Assembly (NCBI GenBank): GCA_021775875.1
Contig: JAJFHA010000014.1
Location: 1-52,915 of the forward strand
Direction of reading: 5' to 3'
DNA from: Hyphomicrobiales bacterium
GTDB taxonomy: Bacteria; Pseudomonadota; Alphaproteobacteria; Rhizobiales; NORP267
DNA: 52,915 bases
Shown here: one piece after another, positions 37,098 through 46,408 of the stretch
Layout of the letters: each line of letters starts with the position of its first letter
How positions within the stretch are numbered: position 1 is the first letter of the stretch
Position numbers and translations under genes: made by a program
The notes under the pieces: generated by a model
Told to the model about the DNA's origin: nothing
Databases searched by the model: none
What the model saw: the letters and a program-made list of their open reading frames with translations, nothing else

Positions 37098-37562
37098 CTA
37101 ACCGGCCTCAGCCTGCTCCCGTTCCGTCAGCATGCCCGCAATCAGATCTCGGGTTCGGCGCAGATCAGTCAACGCTTCTTCTACATCACGTTGTTGAACT
37201 TCGAGAATTTCAATCTGAGATTCGAATTTATCAAGAGAAACACGCAGTTGCGTGACACGACCGTCGCGCAGATCATACAGATCCAGCATGTCGCGAATGT
37301 CAGACAGGGAAAAACCCACCCTTTTCCCCATCAAAACCAGCTTGAGACGAGCAAGATCTCGTCTGGAATACAGCCGGTTCTGACCATTTCGCTGGGGTTG
37401 AATCAGTCCTTTATCTTCATAAAAGCGCAACGCCCGGTGCGTCACCTCAAATTCCCGTGCAACCTGACCAATTGTGAAAAGTTTTTGCATATAATCGGCT
37501 GTCCTATCCACTTCCGTTTTATTCGCCGTCATGACGGCTTCGTCGTAAACATTCCTGGACAT
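37098..37562 (-). CDS. MerR-family regulator of the beta-oxidation operon
   Basis: 154 residues. The MerR helix-turn-helix and wing occupy residues about 28-97 (LFTIGQVAREFEVTHRALRF, then NRLYSRRDLARLKLVLMGKRVG). A long dimerising coiled coil to the end has no C-terminal cysteine metal site, so the inducer is probably organic. AGGATAAGGT precedes the ATG. Its place upstream of acyl-CoA genes recalls LiuR-type regulators. It lies between two palindromes (37045-37070 and 37627-37640). Confidence 0.9.
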   Translation of the reverse strand: MSRNVYDEAVMTANKTEVDRTADYMQKLFTIGQVAREFEVTHRALRFYEDKGLIQPQRNGQNRLYSRRDLARLKLVLMGKRVGFSLSDIRDMLDLYDLRDGRVTQLRVSLDKFESQIEILEVQQRDVEEALTDLRRTRDLIAGMLTEREQAEAG

Positions 37563-37626
37563 TACCTTATCCTACCTAAAATCTTAGCCTATGTGAAATC
37601 GCGACGGTGTTTTTTCTCGCGTCCAT

Positions 37627-37640
37627 TTACGTTCACGTAA
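37627..37640. promoter_or_regulatory. Inverted repeat upstream of merR
   Basis: TTACGT-TC-ACGTAA, 65 bases before the merR start, a plausible autoregulatory site. Its sequence differs from the 26-bp palindrome, so it may belong to another factor. Confidence 0.5.
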
Positions 37641-37987
37641 TAGTGAGGCTAGTAAGGTTCAAGGGAAATATTTGCCATCTTAACATTTATTTGTGCGTTG
37701 CAGCATAAATAGCTGAATGCAAAGGAAAAAATTTTTTCGAATTCTTTGTATTCGTCGCTGTTTTTGCGATTTACTGGCTTGAAATTGCTAAATATGGAAA
37801 AATTGTTTGCCTGCTCACCAATATTCTGACGCTTCAATCCAGCCGGTTTTAACCTAACATTTACCCTAACTTGAAAGGGTCAGCCCGTAAGTACTTTTGT
37901 GTTTTCGGGGCAGGAAGCCGCTTTGCGCAAAAGCCAGTTCAAAATCGCGTCGTAACAGTTTAAGCGGCGCAATATGGGTATTGCAGA
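37641..37987. promoter_or_regulatory. Gene-free AT-rich stretch before the PodJ-like gene, with a CtrA-like box
   Basis: About 350 AT-rich bases with no supported gene; short minus-strand frames at 37649-37837 and 37866-38069 have no binding site or coding character. At 37849-37863 is TTAA-CCTAACA-TTTA, one mismatch from the alphaproteobacterial CtrA consensus TTAA-N7-TTAA; a CtrA link would suit a polarity gene. Confidence 0.35.
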
Positions 37988-40900
37988 ATGGCAACCATGA
38001 TGTCGAGAACCCCCTGGCGCCTTCAAGGCATTGAGCCGGCCGCGCGGGCGAATGCCGAGTTTTTAGCACGCCGCGCCGGCGTCAGCGTTGAACAATGGCT
38101 GAATTCCCTCATTCACCAGTCATCGATGGATCATCAGGCCCCACCACCGCAGCAGCCATCATATGCGCCGGCCTATGCTCCCCCCGCCTATCCACCTCAA
38201 GGCATTAATGGGCAAGCTCCGCAAATGGCGGGTGCTGCCTGGAATATGAGCAACAACAATGCCGAAATGGACTTGCTCCATGCCAGCATTCATGACCTCT
38301 CAAACCAGATTGAACACCTGACCCGCCAAAATATGGCGACTTCGGTTTCTGCACCGCAGCCAATGGTGCCCGAAACAGCTTCAGGTGCGTCGGAGGATGT
38401 CGACCAAACATTGCGCAGCATTGTAGATCTGGTTGAAGCTTCAAACCGGCATACCAATCAGGCCATCAAATCGCTAGAGACAAAAGTGGTCAGGGCGGCG
38501 TCCGCGGTCGACATAACCAGTCCTGCTCCTGCTCTTGAACAACCGAGCCATCCTGAACCATCTGAACTGGTTCCTGAACCCACCGAACACGTAACCCGGT
38601 TTATGGCACGCAAAGAACGTCGCCGCCGCAGGTTTCAAGGTGCTGGAGATTCCAGCAATGACGCCCCCATAGCCCAGCCCGCGCAACAGGCACCAACCCT
38701 GGCGGCCAGTAATGCGGACATGGAGTCATTATTGACTCTGGCCCAGTCGGTTCAGGAATCCCTGGCCACAAAGCAGGCCGATCATGAAGCAACCCATTCC
38801 GGGATGAGTAATATTAGGGGTGATATCCAGTCGCTCTCGGAACAATTTGCGGAATCCAGCCAACAGAACGCAAATGACGAAGAATTTGCCAAGCTGCAAC
38901 ACCAAATCAATCTGATTTCCAATCAGTTTGAAAATGCCACTGCCGGCATGGCAAATCTCGGCGATCTGGATCGAAAGGTTTCCATGCTTTTCGACCGCCT
39001 GGAACAAACCCGGCAGACGATTGAAAATTCAAACCAGAACACGGCGCAACATACCAGGGACCAGATAGCACGCGAAGTTAACCAAGCCGCCATACAAACC
39101 GTCGCCGAACAAGTTGCCCAACAACTTCCAGATAGTGTTGCCGGACACGAATCGGCCCTTGTGCAGGGTCTTGAAGACAATCTGAAGGACTTGCGGGCAG
39201 ATGTCAGCCTTACCGACGAGCGCAGCTTGGATATGTTCGATCAGGTGCAAACTTCGCTAAGAGCAATCCAAAAGCAACTGGACGACAATGAGAGACAGCA
39301 AACAACGCCGTCAGACGTACCACGTACGGATCATGCCCCTTCTGCTCAGACAACACAGACTGCCCAAGCTAATGCTCCCACACTGCTTCAAGCTGACCCA
39401 GAAGAAGATATTGAACTTACGGCAGCGCAAATCATTGATCCACCGTTGCCCACGCCTAAGTCCGGACCAACAGAACCAGCGTCGGTTGGCAATGCGCACG
39501 CGTCACGCCCCCGTGCACCCGGCTCCGGTCGCCCAGATGCCACGCAAAGGTTAGAGGCCGAAAGCACAATCCCGGCACAACGGGTCACACCTGCAGTGAA
39601 TGAACATTCACCTTCGCCTGTCGAGGCCGCGCGACCTAATCCAACCGGACAAGCGCTAAAGTCTGCCACCACAAATGAGGAATTATTAGCCGCAGCCCGT
39701 AGCGCCGCACGCTCCGCTTCAAACGGTAATCCCGTTAGCAAAAATGAACGGAAAAAGACCGGAATGCGCGGTCGAATTTCTGAGCGAACTTCGAACTTCA
39801 GGCGTGAACGCGCCGCTGCAGGTAAAGCGAACCAGACCAATAATGGCGCTGCTGAAATTGCCCCGCCCGAGGAAGCTGCCAGTAGCGGTGGCATTGTCAG
39901 AAAATCTTTAGTACTGGCTTCGGCCGCCGTTCTTCTTTTTGTTGGCTCAGTCCAAGTTTACGACATCCTCAACAAGCATGGCGAACAAACGGCTTCAGCG
40001 CCGCGCGCACCAGTTACTACTCGGGAATCTCCGGATATCCAGAACAATGCTCGCCCGGACGAGGCAAATATCATGGGGGAAAGCCCTATGCTTGATGGCC
40101 GGCAATCATTGCAACAATTTTCACCAAATGATGGCGAACCGCCAACAAGCGAAATTTCTGATGAACCTGCCACGGTACGGATCATCCCGGCACCTGGCCA
40201 AGAAACCATTATTGACGGCGGCGGCGAAGATGTTACTGGCTCTTTACCTGCAACAATGTCCCTCAATGCCACGCAGGTCGAGGCGGCCAGTATGGCCCCT
40301 GTCTCTGAACCAATTGAATCACAACCTCTCACGGCTCCTGTAACTGAAGCACGGGGTAGCGTGCCCCCATCAGGCACTTTGCCCGCAGCCATTCGGAATG
40401 CTGCTGCCAGCGGCGACGTTGTAGCACAGTTTGAAATCGCGTCCAGATTGGTGGAAGGCCGGGGAACTGATGCTGAACCCACAGCTGCGATTGCCTGGTA
40501 TCAAATGGCAGCAGCTCAGGGTCTTGCGCCTGCGCAATACCGGCTTGGCTCGATGTATGACAAAGGACTTGGCGTAACAGCCGATAAAAACACCGCGCAG
40601 GTGTGGTATCTTCGCGCAGCCGAACAGGGCAACCGGAAAGCAATGCACAACCTTGCTGTACTCTATTCCGATGGTATTGCTGGCGAGCCGGATCTTGAAA
40701 CAGCTGCACAATGGTTCCGCAAGGCTGCTGACTATGGCCTCAATGATAGTCAATTCAATCTTGGCGTTCTTTACGCTCGCGGTATGGGGGTTCCACAAAA
40801 TCTGGCTGAAGCCTATAAATGGCTTTCGATCGCTGCTGAAAATGGCGATTCTGACGCCGCTGGTCGCCGCGATGCAATCACCAGCGATATTGATGAGCAG

Positions 40901-41221
40901 AGCCTCGTTGCCGCACGCCTGGCGGCGCAAACATGGCGAGCAACGCCGCTTCGTCAAAACGCAAACGTGGTTGAACTCCCCGTTGATGGTTGGGGCGCGG
41001 TTTTGGCCAGCACCGACGATACGCCGTTGCCTGGTGCCGATATAATTCGCAATGCGCAGAAATTATTGTCCGGTCTCGGCTTTACGCCTGGTGCTGCTGA
41101 CGGAGTATGGGGACCTAATACCGAACGGGCGATTGTCGCGTTTCAGAGTCAGAACCAGATACCTGAAACCGGCAGATTGACCCCGGCATTGCTTCGCAGC
41201 CTTCAACAAATCAGCAGCTAA
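37988..41221 (+). CDS. PodJ-like polar localization protein with Sel1 repeats and PG-binding domain
   Basis: 1077 residues. The N-terminus has RTPWRLQGIEPAARANAEFL and SVEQWLNSLI, the start of PodJ-type polarity factors. A Gln/Ala-rich coiled-coil cytoplasmic region runs to about 600, then one membrane segment at about 639-660 (VLASAAVLLFVGSVQVY). Periplasmic Sel1-like repeats follow (about 798-965: AQYRLGSMYDKGLGV, AMHNLAVLYSDGI, SQFNLGVLYARGMGV) and a peptidoglycan-binding domain (about 1018-1076: LGFTPGAADGVWGP). In Caulobacter, PodJ organises the new pole. Other neighbours do not bear on cell polarity. A disordered Pro-rich linker sits near 50-80. Confidence 0.85.
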   Translation: MATMMSRTPWRLQGIEPAARANAEFLARRAGVSVEQWLNSLIHQSSMDHQAPPPQQPSYAPAYAPPAYPPQGINGQAPQMAGAAWNMSNNNAEMDLLHASIHDLSNQIEHLTRQNMATSVSAPQPMVPETASGASEDVDQTLRSIVDLVEASNRHTNQAIKSLETKVVRAASAVDITSPAPALEQPSHPEPSELVPEPTEHVTRFMARKERRRRRFQGAGDSSNDAPIAQPAQQAPTLAASNADMESLLTLAQSVQESLATKQADHEATHSGMSNIRGDIQSLSEQFAESSQQNANDEEFAKLQHQINLISNQFENATAGMANLGDLDRKVSMLFDRLEQTRQTIENSNQNTAQHTRDQIAREVNQAAIQTVAEQVAQQLPDSVAGHESALVQGLEDNLKDLRADVSLTDERSLDMFDQVQTSLRAIQKQLDDNERQQTTPSDVPRTDHAPSAQTTQTAQANAPTLLQADPEEDIELTAAQIIDPPLPTPKSGPTEPASVGNAHASRPRAPGSGRPDATQRLEAESTIPAQRVTPAVNEHSPSPVEAARPNPTGQALKSATTNEELLAAARSAARSASNGNPVSKNERKKTGMRGRISERTSNFRRERAAAGKANQTNNGAAEIAPPEEAASSGGIVRKSLVLASAAVLLFVGSVQVYDILNKHGEQTASAPRAPVTTRESPDIQNNARPDEANIMGESPMLDGRQSLQQFSPNDGEPPTSEISDEPATVRIIPAPGQETIIDGGGEDVTGSLPATMSLNATQVEAASMAPVSEPIESQPLTAPVTEARGSVPPSGTLPAAIRNAAASGDVVAQFEIASRLVEGRGTDAEPTAAIAWYQMAAAQGLAPAQYRLGSMYDKGLGVTADKNTAQVWYLRAAEQGNRKAMHNLAVLYSDGIAGEPDLETAAQWFRKAADYGLNDSQFNLGVLYARGMGVPQNLAEAYKWLSIAAENGDSDAAGRRDAITSDIDEQSLVAARLAAQTWRATPLRQNANVVELPVDGWGAVLASTDDTPLPGADIIRNAQKLLSGLGFTPGAADGVWGPNTERAIVAFQSQNQIPETGRLTPALLRSLQQISS

Positions 41222-41302
41222 CGGCCATCTTCCCAATTGCTTGAAACGGGACGGCAGATCGGCAAATTTACTGTCTTTGATTTGAATATTAGCAAAATTG
41301 CA

Positions 41303-41331
41303 TTGACAGGCTGGCGCTCCGGGCGTTTAAG
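41303..41331 (+). promoter_or_regulatory. Candidate sigma-70 promoter for TauE operon
   Basis: TTGACA (41303-41308), 17-base spacer, TTTAAG (41326-41331). The -35 is perfect, the -10 weak. Transcription would start near 41338, giving a leader of about 105 bases. Confidence 0.45.
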
Positions 41332-41342
41332 CATTTAAAGGG

Positions 41343-41371
41343 ACGCCGTGGCACGGTATTTTTCACGGCGT
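41343..41371 (+). terminator. Hairpin between PodJ-like gene and TauE
   Basis: ACGCCGTG and CACGGCGT arms around a 13-base loop, followed by TCTTTC. It could end the PodJ-like transcript or, if the promoter above is real, form a 5' leader hairpin of the TauE transcript. The T-run is weak for a classic terminator. Confidence 0.4.
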
Positions 41372-41443
41372 TCTTTCAAGATCATGTGGGCTCTGTAAAC
41401 TTTTGTTGCCAGGCCACTCCCTTTTGTCTCTGCCGGTACAACC

Positions 41444-42370
41444 ATGCAGATTTACTTGCCGATAGCCGAATTGCCGGTGAACTTTTTCCTCGTCCTGTTC
41501 ATGGGCGGGGGGGTTGGATTTCTGTCGGGCATGTTCGGCGTGGGTGGCGGATTTCTGATGACACCGCTGCTGATTTTTTACGGCATTCCGCCTGCAGTCG
41601 CTGTTGCTACCGAAGCTAACCAGATTGTTGCCTCTTCGGTCTCTGGTGCGATTGTGCATTGGCGACGTCGCGGCGTTGATTTCAAGCTCGGGCTGGTGTT
41701 ACTTGCAGGCGGTGTATTCGGATCGGTTGTCGGGGTCTGGCTCTTCAAATTGCTGCGCTCTCTCGGCCAGGTCGACCTGATAATTTCTCTGTCTTATGTG
41801 GTTTTCCTTGGCATCATTGGTGGCCTGATGCTGTTTGAAAGCCTGCGCCTGATGTTCCGCTCAAGAGGCGGAAAAGTGATCCCGATCCGGCGTCCCGGAC
41901 AACATACATGGATCCACGGCCTGCCCTTCAAGATGCGGTTTCATCGCTCCAAGCTCTATGTGAGCGCGATCCCGATTGTTGCAATCGGCGCGTTGGTAGG
42001 CGTCCTTGCCGCGATCATGGGGGTTGGTGGCGGCTTCATCATGGTGCCGGCGATGATCTATCTGTTGCGAGTGCCGACCAACGTTGTGATCGGAACGTCG
42101 CTGTTTCAAATTCTGGTGGTGACAGCTTTGGTCACAATTCTCCATGCCACCAGCAACCAAACTGTTGATGTGGTACTGGCGTTATTGCTGATGGCAGGCG
42201 GGGTTATCGGTGCTCAGTTTGGCGCCCGCGCCGGACAGGGACTAAAGGCCGAACATTTGCGCGCCTTGCTGGCAATAATGGTGCTTCTGGTTTGTTCCAG
42301 ACTTGCCTACAATCTTGTAGTCCAGCCTGATGACCTGTTCAGCATTTCATTTGTGGCCGAGGCTCACTAA
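41444..42370 (+). CDS. Sulfite exporter TauE/SafE family permease
   Basis: 308 residues, about eight membrane segments. The duplicated family motif is present twice: SGMFGVGGGFLMTPLLIF near the N-terminus and AAIMGVGGGFIMVPAMIYLL in the second half. Such proteins export organosulfur compounds or sulfite. The loop IPIRRPGQHTWIHGLPFKMR resembles homologues paired with TIGR02186. Its stop codon shares one base with the next gene's ATG (TAATG), so translation is coupled. Confidence 0.9.
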   Translation: MQIYLPIAELPVNFFLVLFMGGGVGFLSGMFGVGGGFLMTPLLIFYGIPPAVAVATEANQIVASSVSGAIVHWRRRGVDFKLGLVLLAGGVFGSVVGVWLFKLLRSLGQVDLIISLSYVVFLGIIGGLMLFESLRLMFRSRGGKVIPIRRPGQHTWIHGLPFKMRFHRSKLYVSAIPIVAIGALVGVLAAIMGVGGGFIMVPAMIYLLRVPTNVVIGTSLFQILVVTALVTILHATSNQTVDVVLALLLMAGGVIGAQFGARAGQGLKAEHLRALLAIMVLLVCSRLAYNLVVQPDDLFSISFVAEAH

Positions 42371-43182
42371 TGACCTGGGCGAGGATCATAAAGCGTTTAC
42401 AACAAATCAGCATTTGCCGACTGATTTTGCTCAGCCTGCTTTTGCTAAATTGGGCCGGGCCAGTACGCGCAGAGTCTTTGGTCACGGGCATTTCCGACAA
42501 TACAATTGCGATTTCATCAAATTTTACAGGGGCTGAACTGGTATTGTTCGGCACCGTCGAGCGGGATGCACAGACCATTGCCCGGCGGCAAGGTTACGAC
42601 ATTGTCGTTATTGTACGCGGCCCTCAGCAAGCGGTAACCGTGCGCCGGAAAGAATCGATTGTCGGGGTTTGGGTCAATCGTCAATCATGGACCTTTGATG
42701 ACGCCTATGGATTTCTGGCGATCCTCAGCAACCGTCCGCTAAGTGATATTGCCAGCGAAAACACGCTGGACAGTTTCGCCATTGGGCTGACACGTCAGGA
42801 TTTTGAATTCAGCAACGGCGAAGCAACCTTCAGCACCGCCACACGGCTGGAATTTTCCAATGCTCTGCTCCGGCAGATGCAATCGAGAGAATTGTATATT
42901 CAAAATGAAGCAGGTGTTGAATTTTTGAGTAATGCACTTTTTACAGCGCGCATCGCCGTGCCTGCCTATGTGCCGGTTGGCGGATTTGAAGCGGAGATAA
43001 TGCTGTTTGGCGACGGTGCTCTCTTAAGCCGGCAGCAGGTGAGCCTGGAAGTACGCAAGACCGGGTTTGAACAATTGACGTTTTCACTGGCAACCCAGCA
43101 ACCCCTGCTATACGGCATTTTGGCGGTCATTCTTGCTGTCGTGTCGGGTTGGCTGGCAAGTATCATGTTCAAGCGCGACTGA
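42370..43182 (+). CDS. TIGR02186 family protein
   Basis: 270 residues, a signal peptide (LLSLLLLNWAGPVRAE, about 20-35), a periplasmic domain and a C-terminal membrane anchor (about 245-265, YGILAVILAVVSGWLAS). Text such as ALVTGISDNTIAISSNFTGAELVLFG matches the family, almost always encoded directly after TauE. Function unknown, presumed accessory to the exporter. It overlaps TauE by one base. Confidence 0.9.
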   Translation: MTWARIIKRLQQISICRLILLSLLLLNWAGPVRAESLVTGISDNTIAISSNFTGAELVLFGTVERDAQTIARRQGYDIVVIVRGPQQAVTVRRKESIVGVWVNRQSWTFDDAYGFLAILSNRPLSDIASENTLDSFAIGLTRQDFEFSNGEATFSTATRLEFSNALLRQMQSRELYIQNEAGVEFLSNALFTARIAVPAYVPVGGFEAEIMLFGDGALLSRQQVSLEVRKTGFEQLTFSLATQQPLLYGILAVILAVVSGWLASIMFKRD

Positions 43183-43267
43183 CGCGCGAGTTGCACCGAC
43201 GCGATGTTCCACCTACATGTGACAAAGCGTCAAATACCGGCGCGGTAGAAATTCAAGGAATTACAGC

Positions 43268-43573
43268 GTGGCATCTTCTGCACTTACCCGGTTTTTCGGC
43301 GGACATCCTGGATGGGTTATCCTCAGATTAGCTTTGTTGTCCGTTGTGATCGGGTTGATATTTTCGGCCCTCGGTATCCATCCCTATGATCTCGTTGATA
43401 CGTTGAAACGGGCAATATTGCAGATATGGGATCTCGGGTTTGAAGCGATAGAGAAAGCCTTCTCGTATTTCATTCTTGGTGCGCTGGTGGTGTTTCCTGT
43501 CTGGTTTATTATGCGGACAATCAAGACCACTCGGCGACGCGGCTCCGGCCCGGCGGCACCCCGTGATTCCTGA
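43268..43573 (+). CDS. DUF6460 small membrane protein
   Basis: 101 residues from a GTG with AAGGAA upstream. Two membrane segments: about 18-36 (VILRLALLSVVIGLIFSAL) and about 65-86 (FSYFILGALVVFPVWFIMR). The amphipathic stretch IHPYDLVDTLKRAILQIWDLG matches DUF6460, common in Hyphomicrobiales. Role unknown. It lies between the TauE pair and a MATE gene on the same strand and may be co-transcribed. Confidence 0.78.
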   Translation: MASSALTRFFGGHPGWVILRLALLSVVIGLIFSALGIHPYDLVDTLKRAILQIWDLGFEAIEKAFSYFILGALVVFPVWFIMRTIKTTRRRGSGPAAPRDS

Positions 43574-43600
43574 TTATGCCCCAGCCCGGAAATTTCTTCC

Positions 43601-44947
43601 GTGGACGAGGTAAAGACCCGCACCGGCAACATCCCGGTCACCCATAAACGGGTATTGGGGATCGCGATCCCCATGACGCTTGCTTATCTCACAACGCCTC
43701 TGGTGGGCATTGTTGATATGACCGTGATCGGGCAATTAGGCGATGCGGCTTTGCTTGGTGGCATTGCGGTCGGTGCTATTATTTTTGATCTGGTTTTCAC
43801 TACATTCAATTTTTTGCGAAGCGGCACAACCGGTCTCACGGCACAGGCGCTTGGTGCCAATGACCGACCTGAATTGAATGACATTGTCTGGCGGGCGCTT
43901 GGCTTGGGCACATTTTCCGGGCTGGCTATTTTGCTATTGCAGGTGCCTATTTTCATGGTGGCCATGTACTTCATCGCGGCCAGCGAAACTGTGCATGAAG
44001 CGACCCGGCAATATTTTTTCATCCGGGTTTTGGCTGCACCGGCTTCGCTCGCAAATTATGCGATCCTTGGATGGCTGCTCGGGCTTGGACGTGCCACTCT
44101 GGGGCTGTTCATCCAGACCATTTTGAACGGCGTCAATATGGCGCTCAGCGCCTGGTTTGTATTGTCTCTCGGCTGGGGCATTGCGGGTGCTGCATGGAGC
44201 ACGGTGATTGCTGAAATAATTGGCCTTGTCACCGGATTGATCATCGCGGCATTTATTCTTGGCCCAGACATTGCCCCCCGGATTGGCCGGGTTTTTGACC
44301 GGGCAAAATTAAAGCTCATGCTGTCGCTTAACCGGGATATCATGATCCGCTCGTTTGCGCTGATTTTTGCTTTTTCAATGTTTACAGCAATCAGCGCACG
44401 AGCTGGCGATGTGACGCTCGCTGCCAATGCCCTGTTAATGAATTTCTTCCTGTTCAGTGGTTTTTTTCTTGATGGTTTTGCCACCGCCGCCGAGCAACTT
44501 GCAGGTGTTGCTATTGGTGCCCGCCAACGCCAGGCATTTGAGCGGACGGTGAAATTGACATTGATTTGGGGGTTTGGCCTGGCAGGCATACTAACCTGTA
44601 TTTATACCCTGTTCGGGTCGAACCTGATCGCGTTCATGACAAATGCGGAAGACGTGCGCCGGGTGGCAGGCCAATATCTGGTCTGGGCTACTATAACGCC
44701 GTTGGCCGGGGTGTTAGCATTTCAAATGGATGGCATTTATATTGGTGCCACATGGTCACGCGACATGCGCAACATGATGCTGGCGTCGCTCGCCGCATTC
44801 GTTGCGGCGTGGTGGATATCTTATCCACTGATCGGCAATCACGGCCTTTGGCTGGCGCTTGTAATATTTTTAAGCGTGCGCGGATTTACGCTGTTGTGGC
44901 GGTTGAAATTCCGCATCAACGAAACATTTCAGCCAGCACTCAAATAA
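43601..44947 (+). CDS. MATE-family efflux transporter (DinF type)
   Basis: 448 residues from a GTG, twelve membrane segments. The start IPMTLAYLTTPLVGIVDMTV and the pattern FNFLRSGTTGLTAQALG match DinF-like multidrug/metabolite exporters driven by Na+ or H+. The last eight bases overlap the convergent arsC gene. Substrate unknown. GTG start with only a weak binding site (CGGAAA). Confidence 0.92.
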   Translation: MDEVKTRTGNIPVTHKRVLGIAIPMTLAYLTTPLVGIVDMTVIGQLGDAALLGGIAVGAIIFDLVFTTFNFLRSGTTGLTAQALGANDRPELNDIVWRALGLGTFSGLAILLLQVPIFMVAMYFIAASETVHEATRQYFFIRVLAAPASLANYAILGWLLGLGRATLGLFIQTILNGVNMALSAWFVLSLGWGIAGAAWSTVIAEIIGLVTGLIIAAFILGPDIAPRIGRVFDRAKLKLMLSLNRDIMIRSFALIFAFSMFTAISARAGDVTLAANALLMNFFLFSGFFLDGFATAAEQLAGVAIGARQRQAFERTVKLTLIWGFGLAGILTCIYTLFGSNLIAFMTNAEDVRRVAGQYLVWATITPLAGVLAFQMDGIYIGATWSRDMRNMMLASLAAFVAAWWISYPLIGNHGLWLALVIFLSVRGFTLLWRLKFRINETFQPALK

Positions 44948-45287
44948 GCTTCAGGATATTTTCCGTCGGGCGACCGATAACCGCCTTGCCACCGGACACC
45001 ACAATCGGGCGCTCCAGCAAAATCGGGTTGGCGACAATTGCGTTGATCAAATCATCATCGCTCTTGCCGTCATCGCCCAAGCCCAACTCTTTGTAGACAG
45101 CTTCGCCTTTGCGCATGACATCGCGGGCAGTGATACCAAGCTTGGTCAATACGTCGCGCAACTCGTCGGCGGACGGTGGGTTTTTGAGATATTCAACCAC
45201 ATCCGTTTCAACGCCGCGCTGTTCCAGCAGCGCCATCGCAGCGCGTGATTTCGAACATCTCGGATTGTGATAAATCGTAACGCTCAT
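44940..45287 (-). CDS. arsC: ArsC-family (glutaredoxin-type) reductase
   Basis: 115 residues. Cys11 in YHNPRCSKSR is the single catalytic cysteine, and Arg residues in ILLERPIVV and VIGRP bind arsenate in true ArsC. The YfgD-like subgroup shares these features without proven arsenate reduction. Its ATG overlaps the pyrD stop by four bases and no ars genes are adjacent, so a housekeeping role is possible. Confidence 0.88.
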   Translation of the reverse strand: MSVTIYHNPRCSKSRAAMALLEQRGVETDVVEYLKNPPSADELRDVLTKLGITARDVMRKGEAVYKELGLGDDGKSDDDLINAIVANPILLERPIVVSGGKAVIGRPTENILKLI

Positions 45288-46408
45288 GCTGTGTCTTCCC
45301 TTTCAGCAATAACTGGCCTTTCAGAAAAATCTTTGGACGCCCATTCCGGGGCGCCTGTTCCTGTTACCTTCGATATCAAGTCATGACCGTCTTTGGCAAG
45401 ATGGTCCAGCAGATCACGTTTGATTTCAGCGACCAGTTCAGGGCCTTCGAAAACCATCGCTGTATAGAATTGCACCAGCGACGCGCCAGCGCGAATTTTC
45501 TCAAATGCCGTGCGCCCGTCTTCAACCCCGCCGACCCCGATCAGCGGCAAATTGCCCCCGGTAAGCGTATAAAATTTCGCCAGAATATGGGTGGAGAGAT
45601 CAAACAAAGGCCTCCCGGACAAGCCACCGGTTTCACTAGCTTTTACCGATGTCAGATTTTTACGCGACAGCGTTGCATTGGACACGATCGCCCCGTCGAT
45701 GCCACGTTTCAGGACGATTTCAGCGATGTCCTTCAAGCCGTCACTGCCTGTATCGGGGGCAATTTTCAGGAGGATCGGACGGGATGGAATTCCAGAATCG
45801 ATTGTCTGCTGGCGGGCCTCCAAAATTACCCCGAGCAATTTGTCGAGTTCTTCACGCGCCTGCAAATCGCGCAGGCCCGGCGTATTCGGCGACGAGATAT
45901 TGACCGTCAGATAGCTGGCATACGGCGCAAAGCGTTTGATCCCCAGCACATAATCCTGATGCCGGTCTTTGCTGTCCTTGTTGGCCCCTATATTGATCCC
46001 GACAATCCTGCCTTTATCGACGCGGGCTTTGAGGCGGGTTGCAAGAGCATCGTGGCCTTCATTGTTGAATCCAAGCCGGTTGATAACGCCGCGATCTTTT
46101 TGCAAACGAAAAACGCGCGGTTGCGGGTTTCCAGGTTGCGGGAGCGGGGTCACGCTGCCGATTTCTGCAAATCCGAAACCTGAATTGATGATCTGGTCAG
46201 GCACCTCGCCGTTTTTATCAAAGCCTGCCGCCATGCCGACCGGGTTCGGAAAATCCAGACCCCATAATGTTGTTTTCAACGCAGCCGGATCGGGTACACG
46301 TGAGTGCGGATACAAGCCGTTGGCGTATGCGGCAATCGCGAGCCGGTGCGCTTTTTCCGGATCAAGCCGCATCACAAACGGCCGTGCCAGAGAGTAAAGC
46401 CCACTCAT
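45284..46408 (-). CDS. pyrD: Dihydroorotate dehydrogenase (quinone), class 2
   Basis: 374 residues, membrane-associated class 2 enzyme of pyrimidine synthesis, FMN-dependent, passing electrons to quinone. MAAGFDKNGEVPD and NISSPNTPGLRDLQ carry the FMN-binding and catalytic Ser regions, ILLKIAPDTGSDGLKDIA and GVGGVEDG the rest of the barrel. It overlaps DUF952 upstream and arsC downstream by four bases each, giving a three-gene operon. Confidence 0.95.
   Translation of the reverse strand: MSGLYSLARPFVMRLDPEKAHRLAIAAYANGLYPHSRVPDPAALKTTLWGLDFPNPVGMAAGFDKNGEVPDQIINSGFGFAEIGSVTPLPQPGNPQPRVFRLQKDRGVINRLGFNNEGHDALATRLKARVDKGRIVGINIGANKDSKDRHQDYVLGIKRFAPYASYLTVNISSPNTPGLRDLQAREELDKLLGVILEARQQTIDSGIPSRPILLKIAPDTGSDGLKDIAEIVLKRGIDGAIVSNATLSRKNLTSVKASETGGLSGRPLFDLSTHILAKFYTLTGGNLPLIGVGGVEDGRTAFEKIRAGASLVQFYTAMVFEGPELVAEIKRDLLDHLAKDGHDLISKVTGTGAPEWASKDFSERPVIAEREDTA

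Noticed and set aside
37649-37837. A 62-codon minus-strand frame upstream of the PodJ-like gene
   Set aside because: AT-rich, no binding site, amino-acid composition of non-coding DNA.
45383-46183. A 266-codon plus-strand frame opposite pyrD
   Set aside because: Shadow of pyrD; pyrD motifs are unambiguous on the other strand.
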